DNA of 64,000 nucleotides from Icerya purchasi (GCA_039619475.1 CM077116.1:274412758-274476757); one strand, 5' to 3'. Positions 35,599-47,809 are shown, counted from the first letter of the stretch. Notes: a model not told the origin generated them from the letters alone. Made by a program: numbers and translations.

Positions 35599-35672
35599 TG
35601 ACGTCAATAGTATATAATTTCTCGGTAAAGCGGTAGTTTCAGCGGTCCGAGCCGAGTCGGTCGGGCAGCATC
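35599..35672 (+). promoter_or_regulatory. Candidate core promoter: CRE, TATA box, initiator
   Basis: A palindromic CRE TGACGTCA at 35599-35606 is followed by TATATAAT at 35611-35618. With the TATA T at -30, the adenine of TTTCAGCGG falls at +1 (35641). A partial DPE-like GCATC lies at +28 to +32 (35668-35672), one mismatch from RGWYV. The presumed 5' UTR is CpG-rich. Spacing is right for an insect polymerase II promoter, but no downstream coding exon is recognised in the window. Confidence 0.35.
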
Positions 35673-36861
35673 GAAAAGGCTGAATAAACAACGACGTGTG
35701 AAGGAGGGGATAATAGCCGAGGAAGATTAAATGAGGTGTCGAGAGAGCGCGTTAAGGGTGATTGATAATTTTTAATTAAGAACTCGTTAATGAATGTTTA
35801 ACAAACAATAAGAATTCCTTCGATAAGAGAGCCGACCGCAGTAATCTCGAAGCTGCGCATCCACTCGAACACCTCATCATATCCGCATTCATCCATTTCT
35901 CCGTAATTATTGCCCACTTTTACTTAATCAATGCTCCTCCACAGACTCGGACTCGGACCGGCTACCCGCTCCATGATAGAAACAACTTAAATAAACCGTA
36001 TCATATCCCGTCTGATTCGCGCTCGTCCTTCTATCCATCTCGCTTCTGCACGGCTAGCGTGCTGAACGGTCGCCTTTGTTTCGCTTTTCGGTACGGCCAC
36101 TCTCATCATCCGATACTTGTCGATCACGGTTCAAAGAATTCCGGTAAATAAATTTTTAATCACTCCGAGTAAAACGCTAATTAAAGGAAATCCTCCATCA
36201 GTCGTCTCGTTGCATCTCGCTCTACATACGTCAATATCTTGCCTACTCCCATGCGAAATATACACAATTATTGTTATTATTCCGATTACGACGTACGTGT
36301 ATTTATTGCTTCGAGCCATTTCGCGCCATAATAATCAATATTATCATCGGCATTTTTAATTTTTCCTACAATAATTTTTGCCTCACCCTCTCGCCCGATC
36401 AGCGCGCAGTCGTCATCAACCATTATATACCCCGACTTATTATTACTATTATTATTATTACTATTATTATTATTATTATTGTTATTATTAATCATCATTA
36501 TTATTATTAATCCGCGTCATTATCTGTCATTAAATGTTTATTGCGGATTACACACTGTGTCGTTATGACCCATTTCGAATTAATTATAAAACGCAATCAA
36601 CGCGATCAATCTTCGATTCGACGTTAATTTCTTCCTCCTTTGCCGAGTCTTGCGCGTATCTCTAGACGGAAGCAGCGGAAATTTTACCGAAACTTTTCAA
36701 CTTCTCAGCCGAAACATTCACCATAGCATGTTGCACGGCATTGTGCTGCGACGGACCACTAATAATCGTTGGGCATTTCGTTTTTGTTACCACGAGTACT
36801 ACTTTAAAGTGCGCAATTTTATCACATTGCGATTATTATTTTTAAAGTTTTTCTTTCTACG
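35673..36861. other. Non-coding stretch with (TTA)n tract
   Basis: CpG-richer to about 36130, then an imperfect (TTA)n array at 36437-36510. Opposed short frames around 36117-36510 arise from low-complexity DNA. The upper part could be 5' UTR or intron if the 35.6-kb promoter is real. Confidence 0.4.
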
Positions 36862-36988
36862 AGCACTTTGTTTTTTTGTTTTTTTGTTGTTTTTTTTGTT
36901 TTTTTGGGCATGTTCGCAAAGGACCTTCACCCGGTAGCAATAGGAACAGATAAATACCGATTCGGCCAGCTATAGTCAGAATAAAGGA
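36862..36988 (-). mobile_element. 3' end of the split RNase H-tailed LINE
   Basis: Read on the minus strand from 36988, the DNA aligns with the 3' end of the 23-kb copy: CGGYCGAAT, then TTCCTATTGYTWC and GGGTGARGTCC occur in the same order. It ends in an A-rich tail (AAAAAAAC repeats) corresponding to 36864-36905. It was separated from its upstream part (40416-41110) by the Jockey insertion. Confidence 0.65.
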
Positions 36989-36997
36989 ATTGAGGAT

Positions 36998-37000
<3 letters not shown>
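36989..37000. repeat. Target-site duplication, left copy
   Basis: ATTGAGGATAAT, identical to 40404-40415. It lies directly against the poly(T) that represents the poly(A) tail of the minus-strand Jockey element. Confidence 0.9.
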
Positions 37001-37035
<35 letters not shown>

Positions 37036-37222
37036 TATATATCTTGCTATTTTACACCTAGTCTTATTAACTATTTGGTAATCTATGGAATAAGTTAAAA
37101 TGACATAAATAAGCAACCCAACCAGTGAAGGGTGCTAAAATTAACTTATATATGTGTATACAAAATGCATACACACATATTTTTGCATTCTCATGGACAC
37201 ATACATACCATCACACACGCAC

Positions 37223-37278
37223 ACGCACATACACCCTCACACATCAGCACACGCACATACACCCTCACACATTAGCAC
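37223..37278. repeat. 28-bp tandem repeat in the Jockey 3' UTR
   Basis: Two copies of ACGCACATACACCCTCACAC + ATCAGCAC (second copy ATTAGCAC), embedded in a wider CA-rich tract (about 37190-37290). Confidence 0.9.
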
Positions 37279-37305
37279 ACACACATATTATTTATACTTT
37301 TTTAA

Positions 37306-39948
37306 TTTATAAGAGATCTTGAGGTCGTTTCCTATTCAGCCTACGTCCCTCGCTTGGATTACTCAGCAGTTCTTTTGCTGTACTATTAGGATGTTCTTTC
37401 AATCTGGCAGCATATCGTCGGGCAGCAGTTTCTATTTCACATTTTTTACAAATTGAACTCCAAGATGTTCATGGATCGTGATGTTGGTTATGTACCATGG
37501 AGCAGAGATGATCGTGCGTAATAACTTATATTCTGAACTCTTTGCATAATTGAGATGTTGCTGTTTTTGGCACAGCCCCATAATAGATAGCCGTATTGCC
37601 AGACGGGTTTAAGAATTTGCTTATAAAGAAGCAACTTGTTTTCAAGAGATACTCTATTGGTCTCTTACCCAACAACAGCCAGTACAGTTGCCGCAGCTTG
37701 ATGTTCAACTCATTTCGCTATAATGTGCTTCCCCTCCAAGTCAAACGTTTGTCGAGGTGAATACCAAGATACTTTACATCTTCTTTCTGAGGGATCTCCA
37801 CTCCATTCATCATTATATTTCCGGATGAATCGATTCTTCTTCGGTTAGTGAAAACTACTCGAGATGATTTACCTTCATTAATCTTTACCTTCCATAATTT
37901 GCACCAAGATGTTACTTTATTGACTGCTGTCTGCAGGTTTTTACGCGCAACTTTTGGACATTTATTTGAACACAAGATCGCTGTGTCATCGACGAAAGTT
38001 GCTATATCAACGTGCGATGTAATAGGATTATCCGCTGTGTAGATAAGGTAGAGAAGCGGTCCAAGTACACTCCGCTGAGGAACTCCTGCTCGAACCGAAT
38101 ATATTATACTTGATCCGTCATCACCATATTTAATGTAGAAATATCTTTCGTTTAAATACGACCGGAATAATTCAACTAGTTGATAGGGAAAATGACGTCG
38201 AAGTTTTTGCAATAGACCATCGTGCCAAACTCGATCGAATGCTTGGCTTACATCTAAAAATACGGTATCGCAAACCATTTTTCCATCCAGGGATTTTTCA
38301 ATTTGATGAGCAATCCGATGCACCTGCTCTATTGTACTATGTTTTGCTAGGAAGCCAAACTGATGTTCAGGTATCATCTCTTCGCATTCAACTATTGGCA
38401 TTATTCTTTTTAACAGTAATTTTTCATATAATTTTACCGGCAAAATTGAAATTGGTCGATACGATGATGGTTCCCCGTTGGAGGTTTTTGAACTACAACA
38501 ATTTGCGACAATTTTAGTTGTATTGGAAAATATGTTAATCGCAGCATTGCATTAAATATGTATATTAATAGCACCAGTCCTTTTTTTGGCAATTCCTTTA
38601 AAACTTTTGCTGTTATTAAATCATAACCTGGTGTTTTGTTAGGGTTCATTGTCCGTATTATACTGTTAATTTCACCTGGTGAGGTCAATTTCATAGGTTT
38701 TGAGACATCTTGACAACAGGAATCAGAAATTAACGATGTATCAACAGGATGTGACTTAAATATATTGGAAAAATATTCGCCAAACAGTTCCCAACATCGG
38801 CACGAGCCCAGCTACAATCCGGTTTCCTTATAGGGCAAACAGAGATGGTTTTGGTCCTTTAAGGTTCCGGGCAGCTTTCCACAAAGAGAAATTATGTTGC
38901 GCTAGAGGTGATAAATTGATCAGTTGCTGAATGAGTGTGATTTACGCTTTAAATCCTGCAACAAACGTTTAACGAGTTTCGTCTGTTTGTTCAATGCAGT
39001 TTTATGCGCAGGGTTTCTGAATATTTGCCACTGCTTCCTCAATTTTCTTCGTAGATTTGCTTTGATGTGTTGGGCATGATAAAGCACCGGTTGACATTTG
39101 TTAATTATTGTTTTAATTATTGTTGTAGCCTTCCAAGCCGACTGTTGAGTGACCTTAATGAAGTAATGCACTGCATTATCGATATCATCGGTAGTCTTAA
39201 GTGATATTCTTAAACTGATACCATTTCCGAGATATTCTCTAAATAATTCCCAGTTTCATCTATTGTATAATTTTGGTTTGGACACTTTTTTTACTATCTG
39301 GTCACTAATAGACAGTATAACTGACGAGTGATCTGATGGTAACTCATTATCTGCTCTAACATCAGTGAATATTGTTGGAATACCTTTAATAATAAAAAAA
39401 GTCCAGTAAATCTGGAACTTTATTCGGATCTGTAGGCCAATAAGTTGGCACTCCAGGAGAACAAACATCACTATGCGTTTCGTCGATGGCTGATTTGAGT
39501 TACCTCTTGGAACGGAAAGTCTTGAACCAAATGTTTTTTGCGTTATAATCACCGCCGATGATATACCTATCGCCCAGAGTTTTTAGAAAATGTATAAACA
39601 TTTCTTTCCTTATATTATGGCGAGGTGGGCAGTAGACTGCTGAGACGGTAGTCTTTTTGTTTGACTTCAGTTCAATTACAACGCTGGTTGCCTGTAAGCG
39701 ATGTGATTCATATTTCCCTAGTACATAATGTTTTATGTTACTCTTTATTATCACACCAGTGCCCCCATGCGCTGTGCCATCAGCATGATTTGTAAAGTAT
39801 GAGTTGTAACCGGAGAAAGTAGTATATCTTGTATTTGCTAAATGAGTTTCAGAAATTAAAAGTATGTCAATATTTTCCTGTATTAAATATAATTGCATCT
39901 CAGCGATATGGTTTAGAATGTGGCATTCCAGGTTAAAATTTTAAAATT
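37306..39948 (-). pseudogene. Jockey ORF2: endonuclease and reverse transcriptase
   Basis: Encodes target-primed integration functions. From 39948 down: LNHIAEMQLYLIQENIDILL and SETHL (APE endonuclease start), YIIGGDYNAKN (near 39550), ELPSDHSSVILSI (near 39335). A linker at 38920-39171 is followed by PNKTPGYDLI (38640). RT motif A is VFLDVSQAFDRVWH (38245). Motif B is AGVPQRSVLGPLLYLIY (38070), with Arg for the usual Gly of PQGS. The catalytic box reads ATFVDDTAIL (37990), FVDD not FADD. KYLGIHLDKRLTW follows (37760). The end has RRYAARLKEHPNSTAKELL and a TAA at 37306-37308. Frameshifts fall near 39530, 38720-38900, 38440 and 37715. Inactive. Confidence 0.9.
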
Positions 39949-40047
39949 TTTCATTTTTTACTTATTAAAGCAGTCATAATTGTTTGTATAACGCTTTTTG
40001 GCAGCTGGTTTTGCTGTTCCATCATGTTTGAGAAAAGAATTTTTATT

Positions 40048-40403
40048 TCATTTAGAAATGTATTTAACATGGCTGATACATATATCATTGTTAGGAGGCA
40101 TGTTTTCGGAGTTAATATTAGGAGTCGTATTTCTTTGTTGTTCTAGACCCTGGTGTACAATTTGTGCGTAAGTAACTGTGTTTGATGGTTGTTGATTTAT
40201 AGTTTCATGCCTCACTGTTTGGGGCACTCTATTTGGAATATTTATCGAGTTTATATTATCTTTGTTTTCATTTTTGGGTCTCTCGTTTTGTCTTATCAAT
40301 AAAAGTTTTTGATAAATATCGCATCCTTTATAATTGGATGGATGACTACCATGACAATTTGCGCATTTAGGACCTTGATCTTGCTTTCTATTACAGTTTT
40401 CTG
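40048..40403 (-). pseudogene. Jockey ORF1 (gag) C-terminus with zinc knuckle
   Basis: The frame enters at the truncated 5' end as ENCNRKQDQGPKCANCHGSH followed by PSNYKGCDIY. The first Cys is the last ligand of a lost knuckle; the second knuckle is C-x2-C-x3-H-x6-C. After it comes a polar, Asn/Gln-rich tail ending at a stop at 40048. In Jockey elements ORF1 binds the RNA template. There is no start codon because the copy is truncated. Confidence 0.8.
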
Positions 40404-40415
40404 ATTGAGGATAAT
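40404..40415. repeat. Target-site duplication, right copy
   Basis: ATTGAGGATAAT, identical to 36989-37000. The base beyond it on each side differs, so the duplication is exactly 12 bp. Confidence 0.9.
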
Positions 40416-41110
40416 GAACGGAGAAAGACAGGATATATACGAGGCGTAATAAGGACCAGGAAACCTAAAGGACAACAAATTAGAATGAAGAATAGCCATT
40501 CAGACGAAGAGAACATTTGAAGAAGATATGGGGTTTAGATTGCAGACAGCTTCATGATTCGGATGAAGATGACAGTTAAGAAAGGAAGTTAAATAAAAAA
40601 ACGAAAATGCGAGGAAGAAGGTAATACGGAGCAAGGCGCAAACAAATAATAAAGATTACAACGGAATTTCGTAGAATTGTCAAGTCATAAAACTGAGGGT
40701 GGACAGCGAGATATTATGGCTGGATCAATAGATAGTGATTGTTAGTGAAGGAAGAAACATGAAATATCGGAATATGAAATTTTAACCGTAGCGATAGAAG
40801 GTTGGAGGCGGGAATTTTATTAAAATAGAAGCAGAAGCAACTCTAGCCAAGGAATCCGCCGTTTCATTCCTCCTCAGCGCCTAAATACCTAGGCGGGAAA
40901 TTAAAATGGATGGAATATCGTGGATAAGAGATAGAATGCGAAGAGCGACGGAATCGCAGGAGTGAAACGGAAAGAGTTGGAAAAGGAGCGATGCGAAGAT
41001 ATATAGGCAATGGTACGTAAGATGACGATAAGTTCAGCGGTAAAGATGGGACAGAAGGGAGGAAAACCTTAATTAATATTAGGACGAAGAATAAATAAGT
41101 CTGCAACAGG
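40416..41110 (-). pseudogene. RNase H and tail of the older, interrupted LINE
   Basis: Read on the minus strand from about 41110, decayed RNase H: CDSVALRILSLIHDIPSILI (S-D-S region, 40950), then RRNETADSLARVASAS (G-N-E-x-A-D box, 40870). The tail follows with TSFLNCHLHPNHEAVCNLNP (40590) and VSWSLLRLVYILSFSV (40450), which aligns with VSCSLLYFLYPVHSVSV of the 23-kb copy. Reading stops at the Jockey duplication and resumes at 36988. Stops and frameshifts throughout. It belongs to the same family as 22890-23742. Confidence 0.75.
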
Positions 41111-41500
41111 GTCCTTCGAACCGTCCGTAAATATAGTCTTGTATGGGGGAAATAAGGACCTGTGATGGAATTCCTTTTCGACTTCGGATTTTTGAAGAAA
41201 TTTAATAGGAAAAAAGCTCACATTGGGAGAACGGGAAAGAGCGGTCAAGTCAAAGGAAAAGTATGGAAGATTATTAGTCGAGCTAACTATGCGATAGGAA
41301 TTAACGAAGTTTTAATAATTCTCCATTTATACAATCGGTCAAAAAGCAATGATCGGATTACGAAACGAAGTTTATAACAATTCTTAAGAGATGGTGGATA
41401 TTGGTCGCGGTAATTCCAACAATGTATCTAATAAGAGGAACAACTTTGCGAGCTGAAAATCTCATCGAACCAAGAATTACCGGTGTGATTTGACCGGTGT
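41111..41500. other. Spacer, possibly decayed LINE sequence
   Basis: Purine-rich on the plus strand; a plus-strand frame at 41162-41377 has no recognisable homology. It may contain the upstream remains of one of the flanking LINE fragments, but no motif was seen. Confidence 0.35.
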
Positions 41501-41504
41501 CAAA

Positions 41505-41783
41505 GAGCTGGCGTGGAAAGAGAGCCGTGGGATACCATCAAGAATAGGAAAACGGCATATTTTGGTCACATCATCCGAGGAGAAAAGTATCGGCCACTAC
41601 GGGTCATATTAGAAGGCAGAACGCAAGGCAAACGACCAAGAGCAAGAAGAAAATGTGGATGGATTGATAATGTAACGGAATGGATGGGACTTCGTAGTTT
41701 CGGGGAGCTGGTTGAGGCAGCGAGAAGCAGAGCATTGCGAGCAGCCAACGCGTCATTGACGTAAGGCACCCAGAAGAAGAAGA
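41505..41783 (+). pseudogene. 3' tail of a CR1/RTE-like LINE
   Basis: The frame 41513-41764 reads KTAYFGHIIRGEKYRPLRVI, then RPRARRKCGWIDNVTEWMGL, then ELVEAARSRALRAANAS and a stop. It is followed by GGCACCCAGAAGAAGAAGAA. This C-terminal block (R-x-x-YFGHI-R, G-R-R-x-x-x-W-x-x-N, W-x-x-R/AN) with a GAA-type tail is known from insect endonuclease/RT elements; a related block is decayed at 58.1-58.8 kb. The fragment is 5'-truncated and lacks the RT. Confidence 0.75.
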
Positions 41784-44440
41784 ATGGGCTGGATTGGTTG
41801 ATCAACGTTGAATTGAAAAAATACAACATAAAATCTATTTGACACGTATTATCACAACGATTATGAAATGTGTATAAACGGATGATGGTTGCTCGAAGAA
41901 AATAAACCTCAGACAGTAGCGTTTTATTATGCGAATAAAACGGTCCTGAAAGATTCTAGGGCACGCTCTTAGTGCGCGATGTAAAAATGTATGCTATCTT
42001 TACGGGGCATTAAATTTAATCGAAACATTTCTAATTCCGACAGAATATTACAATGAAACTAGGAAAAGGAACGAAATGTGTAGGAAAAACGAAAAGGAGC
42101 AAAATGTGTAACATTGAAATTTAGATTAACCGGTTATTAATCAGCGTACATTTACGTAAATTAAATCGACACGGCGGTAAGGGGGAATAAAACGGTTGAC
42201 GCACTAACTGCACCTCTAGGAGAACGATAATTAGAGAACTATTGAAGTAAACACTAGGGTGAATGTGTACCGCTCATTAGGAAACAGATGTTTAGGATAA
42301 CAAAATATTAGTCTATGTATGTAAAAGAGAGTATCGGGGATTAGACAGTCAGTAATAATCTCTAAACATCTCTACATATACCTCAGGATGATTCAGATTA
42401 ATTGTCCTAACAATGACTTAAAGGTAAAGGTCGGACGAAACTGCGCCATTAATCGAAGCATTCTGACTGCGCGCATAACTACATTTATTCATTTACAAAA
42501 TCCGATATGCCGCGAACGGTAGTTAGCATTGAACCTCGAAGCATTCCTCGAGGGTTTATATTAAACTGTGTAAAATTTTACCGGGTAAGAAATAACGAGA
42601 GAAAAAAATTACTAATCTATACAGTAACGAAGTTGTCGAAGATTTTGGCGCCGAGAAGCATCGTTTTTCTATTTCCGATTTTTCTGTTAATGCATTATGC
42701 AACTTGAATGTTCCGGGTAAACTATTAAGTTAATAGCACGGCACTAATTCATATCGTACACATTCTTGCTCAAATAACAAAAGATAATTTCAAATTACTA
42801 AATAAATATGTGTATACGTGTACATTGTACAACTTTCATAATGAAACATTTTGATGGCGACTATGAATCACAAAATCGTTGCTCATCGTAAAAATCGAAA
42901 TGAAAAAATTGTAGCTGTATAATTAATAAATTAAGTGTTGGAATCACCCCCCCCCCCGGTTATATACATATCATCTCTGTTTAAAGTGTGAAATTTTTTT
43001 TTGCTTTAATAATATTCTTACGAAAAATTATTTCCTTCGCTTCATATCAGCGCCAGCTAATACGCATCGAATTATTATTGCTTTTGTTTTGTTTTTTTAA
43101 GGAAACATTTTTAAATGTCGCTTAAAGTTTTTTTTAAAAATTATAACTGCGTAATTCTGAAAATTATAAATCATAAGAATACTTTAATGAAATTAAGTGA
43201 TCTTTTATTATACAATCACGTACGTTAATACTCGAGGGTGGGAAATTTAATAATGCTTTTAAACACGGATCAAGAAGATCTTTCGCGAATTATTACGCTA
43301 ATGTTGTGTCACAAATTCCATAGAAGAATCTCGGCAGCTGCGAACCGTCGGGCATTAAATATTTAAAGAATTCAAAAAACAAGGGAGAAAAATATTACAT
43401 ACTTAACGATCGACTACGGAATAATACCGAAACTATTTGCCTAGCGTATATATCGCTTGTTAAAATATATGTTTTTTTTTTTTTTTGTATGCGCGCTCCG
43501 TATGTGTGCGGGTGTTATATTGTATAAATTCGAGTGTATATTTTTCTCTTTCCACGATCATTTTGAAAAATCTACACCTACAATCGGCGCGCATAAATAA
43601 CAAAGGAAATTCCTACTGAACACACCCTCTTCGTATGGAGCAGCCGTTAGCTGTGTGTCTTAGCTAACATAATGCCAACTATCTCTAATCGGACACTCGA
43701 TAGTATCTGAATACGGAATTCTGAAGAATCTTAGGATGGTTAAATCTATAAAATTATAACTTAATCGACATCGGATTTACACAATCGTCGGACCTCCTAA
43801 AAAGTATATCAATAATGCATCTCGCAATCAAACATTGGGATTACGAACATGCCGGTTGAAAAACTTACACGCTCTTCTACAATATATATGTATTATAAAA
43901 AGTGACAATTTGAAAGCAAAAAAAAAAACAGCTAAAAAAAACATTTTTCAATGTACACATCCGAATATTCGACTCGTTTTAAATTAGCGAACACACACGC
44001 ATTTGTCAATACTCTGTGCCTCTGGCGGTACTATTGACAGACATCCATCAAACTCTTTTTTAAATGTGATTCTTCTAAAAAGTAACAGGAACTGTACAAA
44101 ATCCTAAATAGTTAAAGCATAATATATTTATTAAGAAAAACGCTGAACCCGCTATTTAAGTTTCTTTCATTAATGAGAAGACAAAATTGATATTCCAAAC
44201 CGATTGATCTATTTAGATAAGATGAAAAATCCAAATGCAAACATCACATTGTTTTCGGTTCTTACGGGGATAGTCAATTAATCGCGATATTACAAATTTA
44301 ACCACGCCTAAGATAAGCAAACCAATCTATATTCTATAACTAAGCGTTAATTGGATTTTCGAAGAAGTATTTTAGTATCAATACGGATATTTGCGGTAGA
44401 AAAATAATGTCGTAACCTCAACTTTGAAGATATATATTTA
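41784..44440. other. AT-rich non-coding stretch
   Basis: Contains an 11-C tract (42947-42957) and T runs. The frame at 42507-42707 is not recognisable. No gene seen. Confidence 0.5.
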
Positions 44441-44444
44441 AGCT

Positions 44445-45385
44445 CATAACGGGTTTTATTAATGCGCCGTTGGAATCGACACATTAATGCCAATGAGAAT
44501 CAAGTTTATTTATTACCGTAACGCAGATTTCCGCAGTTTTTGAGCAGACAAACTCTTCGAAGGCGTTTTTTATTGCGTCATTCTGGTTTTTCTTGAGAAA
44601 GTGGTAGTCGCTGTTGGCGAGAAGTTCGGCGAGTGTGGTGGACGAAGCAAAGTTTCGTATAGCCCAATTGTCTACTGCTGCCCAGGCTCAGTTGTACAAC
44701 TTGGCGTTATTGTGATGAAGAATATTGGTCCTCTTCTTCTGTTGATCAATGTCAGGTCCGTGCACTGTAATTTCTACCGCATTTCATAAATTTCCGCCGA
44801 CTTTTATTCGGAGAACTTAAGATGAATAAGACCGACAGTAGACCAGCGAACAGTCATCGTAATCTTCTTTTCGTGCAAATTTGGATTTTGGGGGGGGGGC
44901 CGAGAAGCTGCTTAAACTGCTTCTCCACGGTTCAACCACTGAACCGAACGTCGCCGATTGTCCTCCAAGATCGATTTCTCGTCGCACGTCACGATTCGGT
45001 CGATCGGTAACAGGTCGTTTTTGTTACGCTGCACGTGTGCTGACAACATTTCAAAGTGACGATTTTCCCGTTTTTCGTTTAATTTGTGTAGCTTTGCCGA
45101 GCTGTTCCGCTTTTCTAGGTTGTTTCAGATGGTTCACGATTGTCGCACGAGTTACGCCTAATTCATCTGCAAGCTCTCTACTCGTTGTGGTGAGAGTTTC
45201 CTTTCTCAGTAATGCCTTCAACCAGTTATTGTCAATTGCCAATGTCCGTCCACAACCGTCTCCATCTTCAAGGCTTTCGTCTCCACTACGAAACTTTTTA
45301 AATCGACGCTGGGGACTACAACTTCATGAATAACGATTTCGGCTAAAAACATCATCGATTTAGCGAGCCGTTTTCGTTTCTGTAT
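44445..45385 (-). pseudogene. mariner transposase, inactive
   Basis: Full-length-like but broken mariner-family transposase on the minus strand. Order from 45385: RRFKKFRSGDESLEDGDG (paired helix-turn-helix start, 45300), DNNWLKALLRKETLTTTSRE with LADELGVTRATIVNHLKQ (second HTH, 45150-45235), VTCDEKSILEDNRRRSVQWL (first catalytic Asp kept, 44985), ILHHNNAKLYN (44720; the second catalytic Asp of H-D-N-A is Asn), and SDYHFLKK (44610; third Asp kept but in another frame). The C-terminus has KLDSHWH and CVDSNGALIK (44450-44500). A 10-G run at 44890-44899 breaks the frame. I did not find the terminal inverted repeats. Confidence 0.88.
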
Positions 45386-47807
45386 AAGCAAAAAAATGAA
45401 TTCACTTTCTTTTCATCTTTAATTAAATAAATGCAAAGTTAATCAATGTTAAATACGCAATGTTAGTCATCATAGTAGATATTACAGTCTCCGCTTTTAA
45501 ACGATATACAACGTCATCACATTAGGAAAATATTTATTTTCATATTAAGTAGCAAAAATCGGAACCCCCCCCCCCCCAAAAACAGCATTATTTTTCTACC
45601 AGTTTAATATATCCCCACTTATGTGTACATTTATAATGTTATTTAAGAATAAGAACAATTTTTATAGAGTAATCCTGCGCACTTGGTGATCATAACATCA
45701 CCGACGTAATTACAACACATCCTACATCTACAACTTCTATAGCGAAATATATTGCAAATAAACCAGCCTCATCGGTTACATCAGGACTGGGAATAAATTA
45801 AAGAAAAAAAGACAGAAGTGGTGTCTAGAGGAGGATACCCGATAGAAACGAAGTTCCTTTCCCCATTTTTGGTAGATTTACGAGTATAAAGTCATTCATA
45901 AAGTATACGATAAAAAATGACAATATATATTTAAATCCCGTACGAATTAAAACAAAAACAAAAAATACGAATCCTGTATGAATTAATTACAGCAAAAACA
46001 ATAAATAAATCATCAGACTCGTTGAAGTGTGGGAACGTCGCACAAAAAAAACCGCGCCAATTTTCAAATTCAATAAAATGTACACGTGTTTAGAATTGAG
46101 CTTATACAACCGACCGCCCACAATGCTTGCAGCTCGAATCTCGATACTCGCTCGCACGCACAAATGTAAAGGTTGCCTGGAGGACGACGCATAACGCTTT
46201 TTCGTTATCTCGCCATTTTTGCCAGTTTACTCCTACCGACAAGCCGCGTAAAAGAGCTTCGTTCTAAAAAAAACAAAACAAAAAAATTATAAAGGTCGGC
46301 AGAAAATGTTGATTTCCCATACTACGCGCAAACTAAGCAATGATTTTATACATATATATATGTGAAATATCACTGCAAGTTTAATTAATGCAAATAACTT
46401 ATACAAAGTAGGTAAATCATATGTTGCTATACTTAATGTTACGTATCGGTATATTACATATATTGCAAACAATATAATATCGTTTGGTATAGCCTGTAAA
46501 ACAATTATATTTCCGCGAACTGATTAAGTATTTTATTTTACAAATTTGATTTGATTTTTCCGTAGAGCAATACTATGCGTGCATATATAAAAATATACTT
46601 TAATCGTCGGGTCTATGAATAAAATTGTATATACATTATTGTATCGGTGAATATGTAAGTTGTTATTGTATATTTTGAAATGTAAATATACAGCGCTCAT
46701 TAATTTAGACGTGAATTTGTTGATTACCTAGAGCAGGACCATTAATTTTAACCTTTTAAATATTCATTATGCCGTATGTGATGCCAGCGTATTATTATGC
46801 GTTGTAACGAAGTTATAAACATATTCTGTTTATCCGAAAGTCATTTGTATATAAAATAATAACGCTTCCGTGAATGGTTTAAATTTTATTCATTATAAAC
46901 AACCGAATGATCAGACTTTCTCTGTAGTCGCTTGTTTTGGATTCGTTTCGTAGTTTGTATTTCGTTTTTCTATACAGAGACAAAATTGATTTGATTATTA
47001 CATTGCGAATGATAGATGTGTATATATTAATGATAATAACGATTAAACTTTTGTTATTACCTATTTAATATAATTCAATTTAAGTCGATCTCGTTATTAT
47101 ATAGCCTGGTATATAGATGGGGTTACAAGTGATTTTTCTTAGAATTTAATAATAGCGAACTAAATTTTTCTGATAAACACTTTTCCCAAATGCATGTTTG
47201 AAATTTATACGGATATTTTCATTTTATTTATATTACCCTTTAAATTTCCGACACTTTTTAATATTTCAGATTAAATACAAATATATATATATATTTTTAT
47301 TTAAACCAATCCGTGAATTATTTTTAACTGCTGCAGCTAGATTACTCACAGATCAATTCTGAATTCTAATAACGTTCGGGACAGATTGAGATTAGTTGGA
47401 AATACGGGTAAGAATAGCAGTGAAGCAGAGTTATAAATTAGACGGAAAAATGTAGAGTAGAATATCAATTAATCTCATGAAAAATACAACTAGCCAATAG
47501 AGAAAAAGAAGAAAAAACTGGGCGAAGAAAAAAATACCCTGAAAGACACCATCGTAATATTCTACGTACAGTGAATTTTTAGTGTTCAAAGGGGAGTAGC
47601 GAGGTTGCGTTTCCCTCGGAAAATAATTTTTGTTACCATTAAGTCGCATTATTTTAATATGTTTTTTTTTTTTGTAATTTTGACTTTTATAGGTCTCTTA
47701 AGGCTTAGTTTTAGGTAACTAGGGGCGCTAGTACTTTCCACATATCGATATTTTATATATAAATTAAAAATAAAATGAACTAATTTTTGGGTAATTTTAA
47801 TCAATTT

Positions 47808-47809
<2 letters not shown>
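45386..47809. other. AT-rich non-coding stretch
   Basis: Includes a 13-C tract (45565-45577). No coding frame or repeat recognised; short frames at 46287-46472 and 47431-47649 are AT-rich and unrelated to known proteins. Confidence 0.5.

Larger units (their letters stand above)
37001..40403 (-). mobile_element. Jockey-clade LINE, 5'-truncated, 3.4 kb
   Basis: A minus-strand insertion bounded by a perfect 12-bp duplication. The 3' end is a poly(A) tail of about 32 (T run 37001-37032). The order on the minus strand is the end of ORF1 (zinc knuckle), ORF2 with an endonuclease and RT, then a 3' UTR of about 270 bp that holds a CA-rich 28-bp tandem repeat. The 5' end falls inside ORF1, a typical truncation from incomplete reverse transcription. 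It is nested in an older LINE. Mutations in ORF2 make it inactive. Confidence 0.92.

Noticed and set aside
36286..36510. Opposed frames rich in Asn or Ile
   Set aside because: Both arise from the imperfect (TTA)n tract.
44881..45333. 150-codon plus-strand frame
   Set aside because: It is the antisense of the minus-strand mariner transposase, which has clear family motifs.
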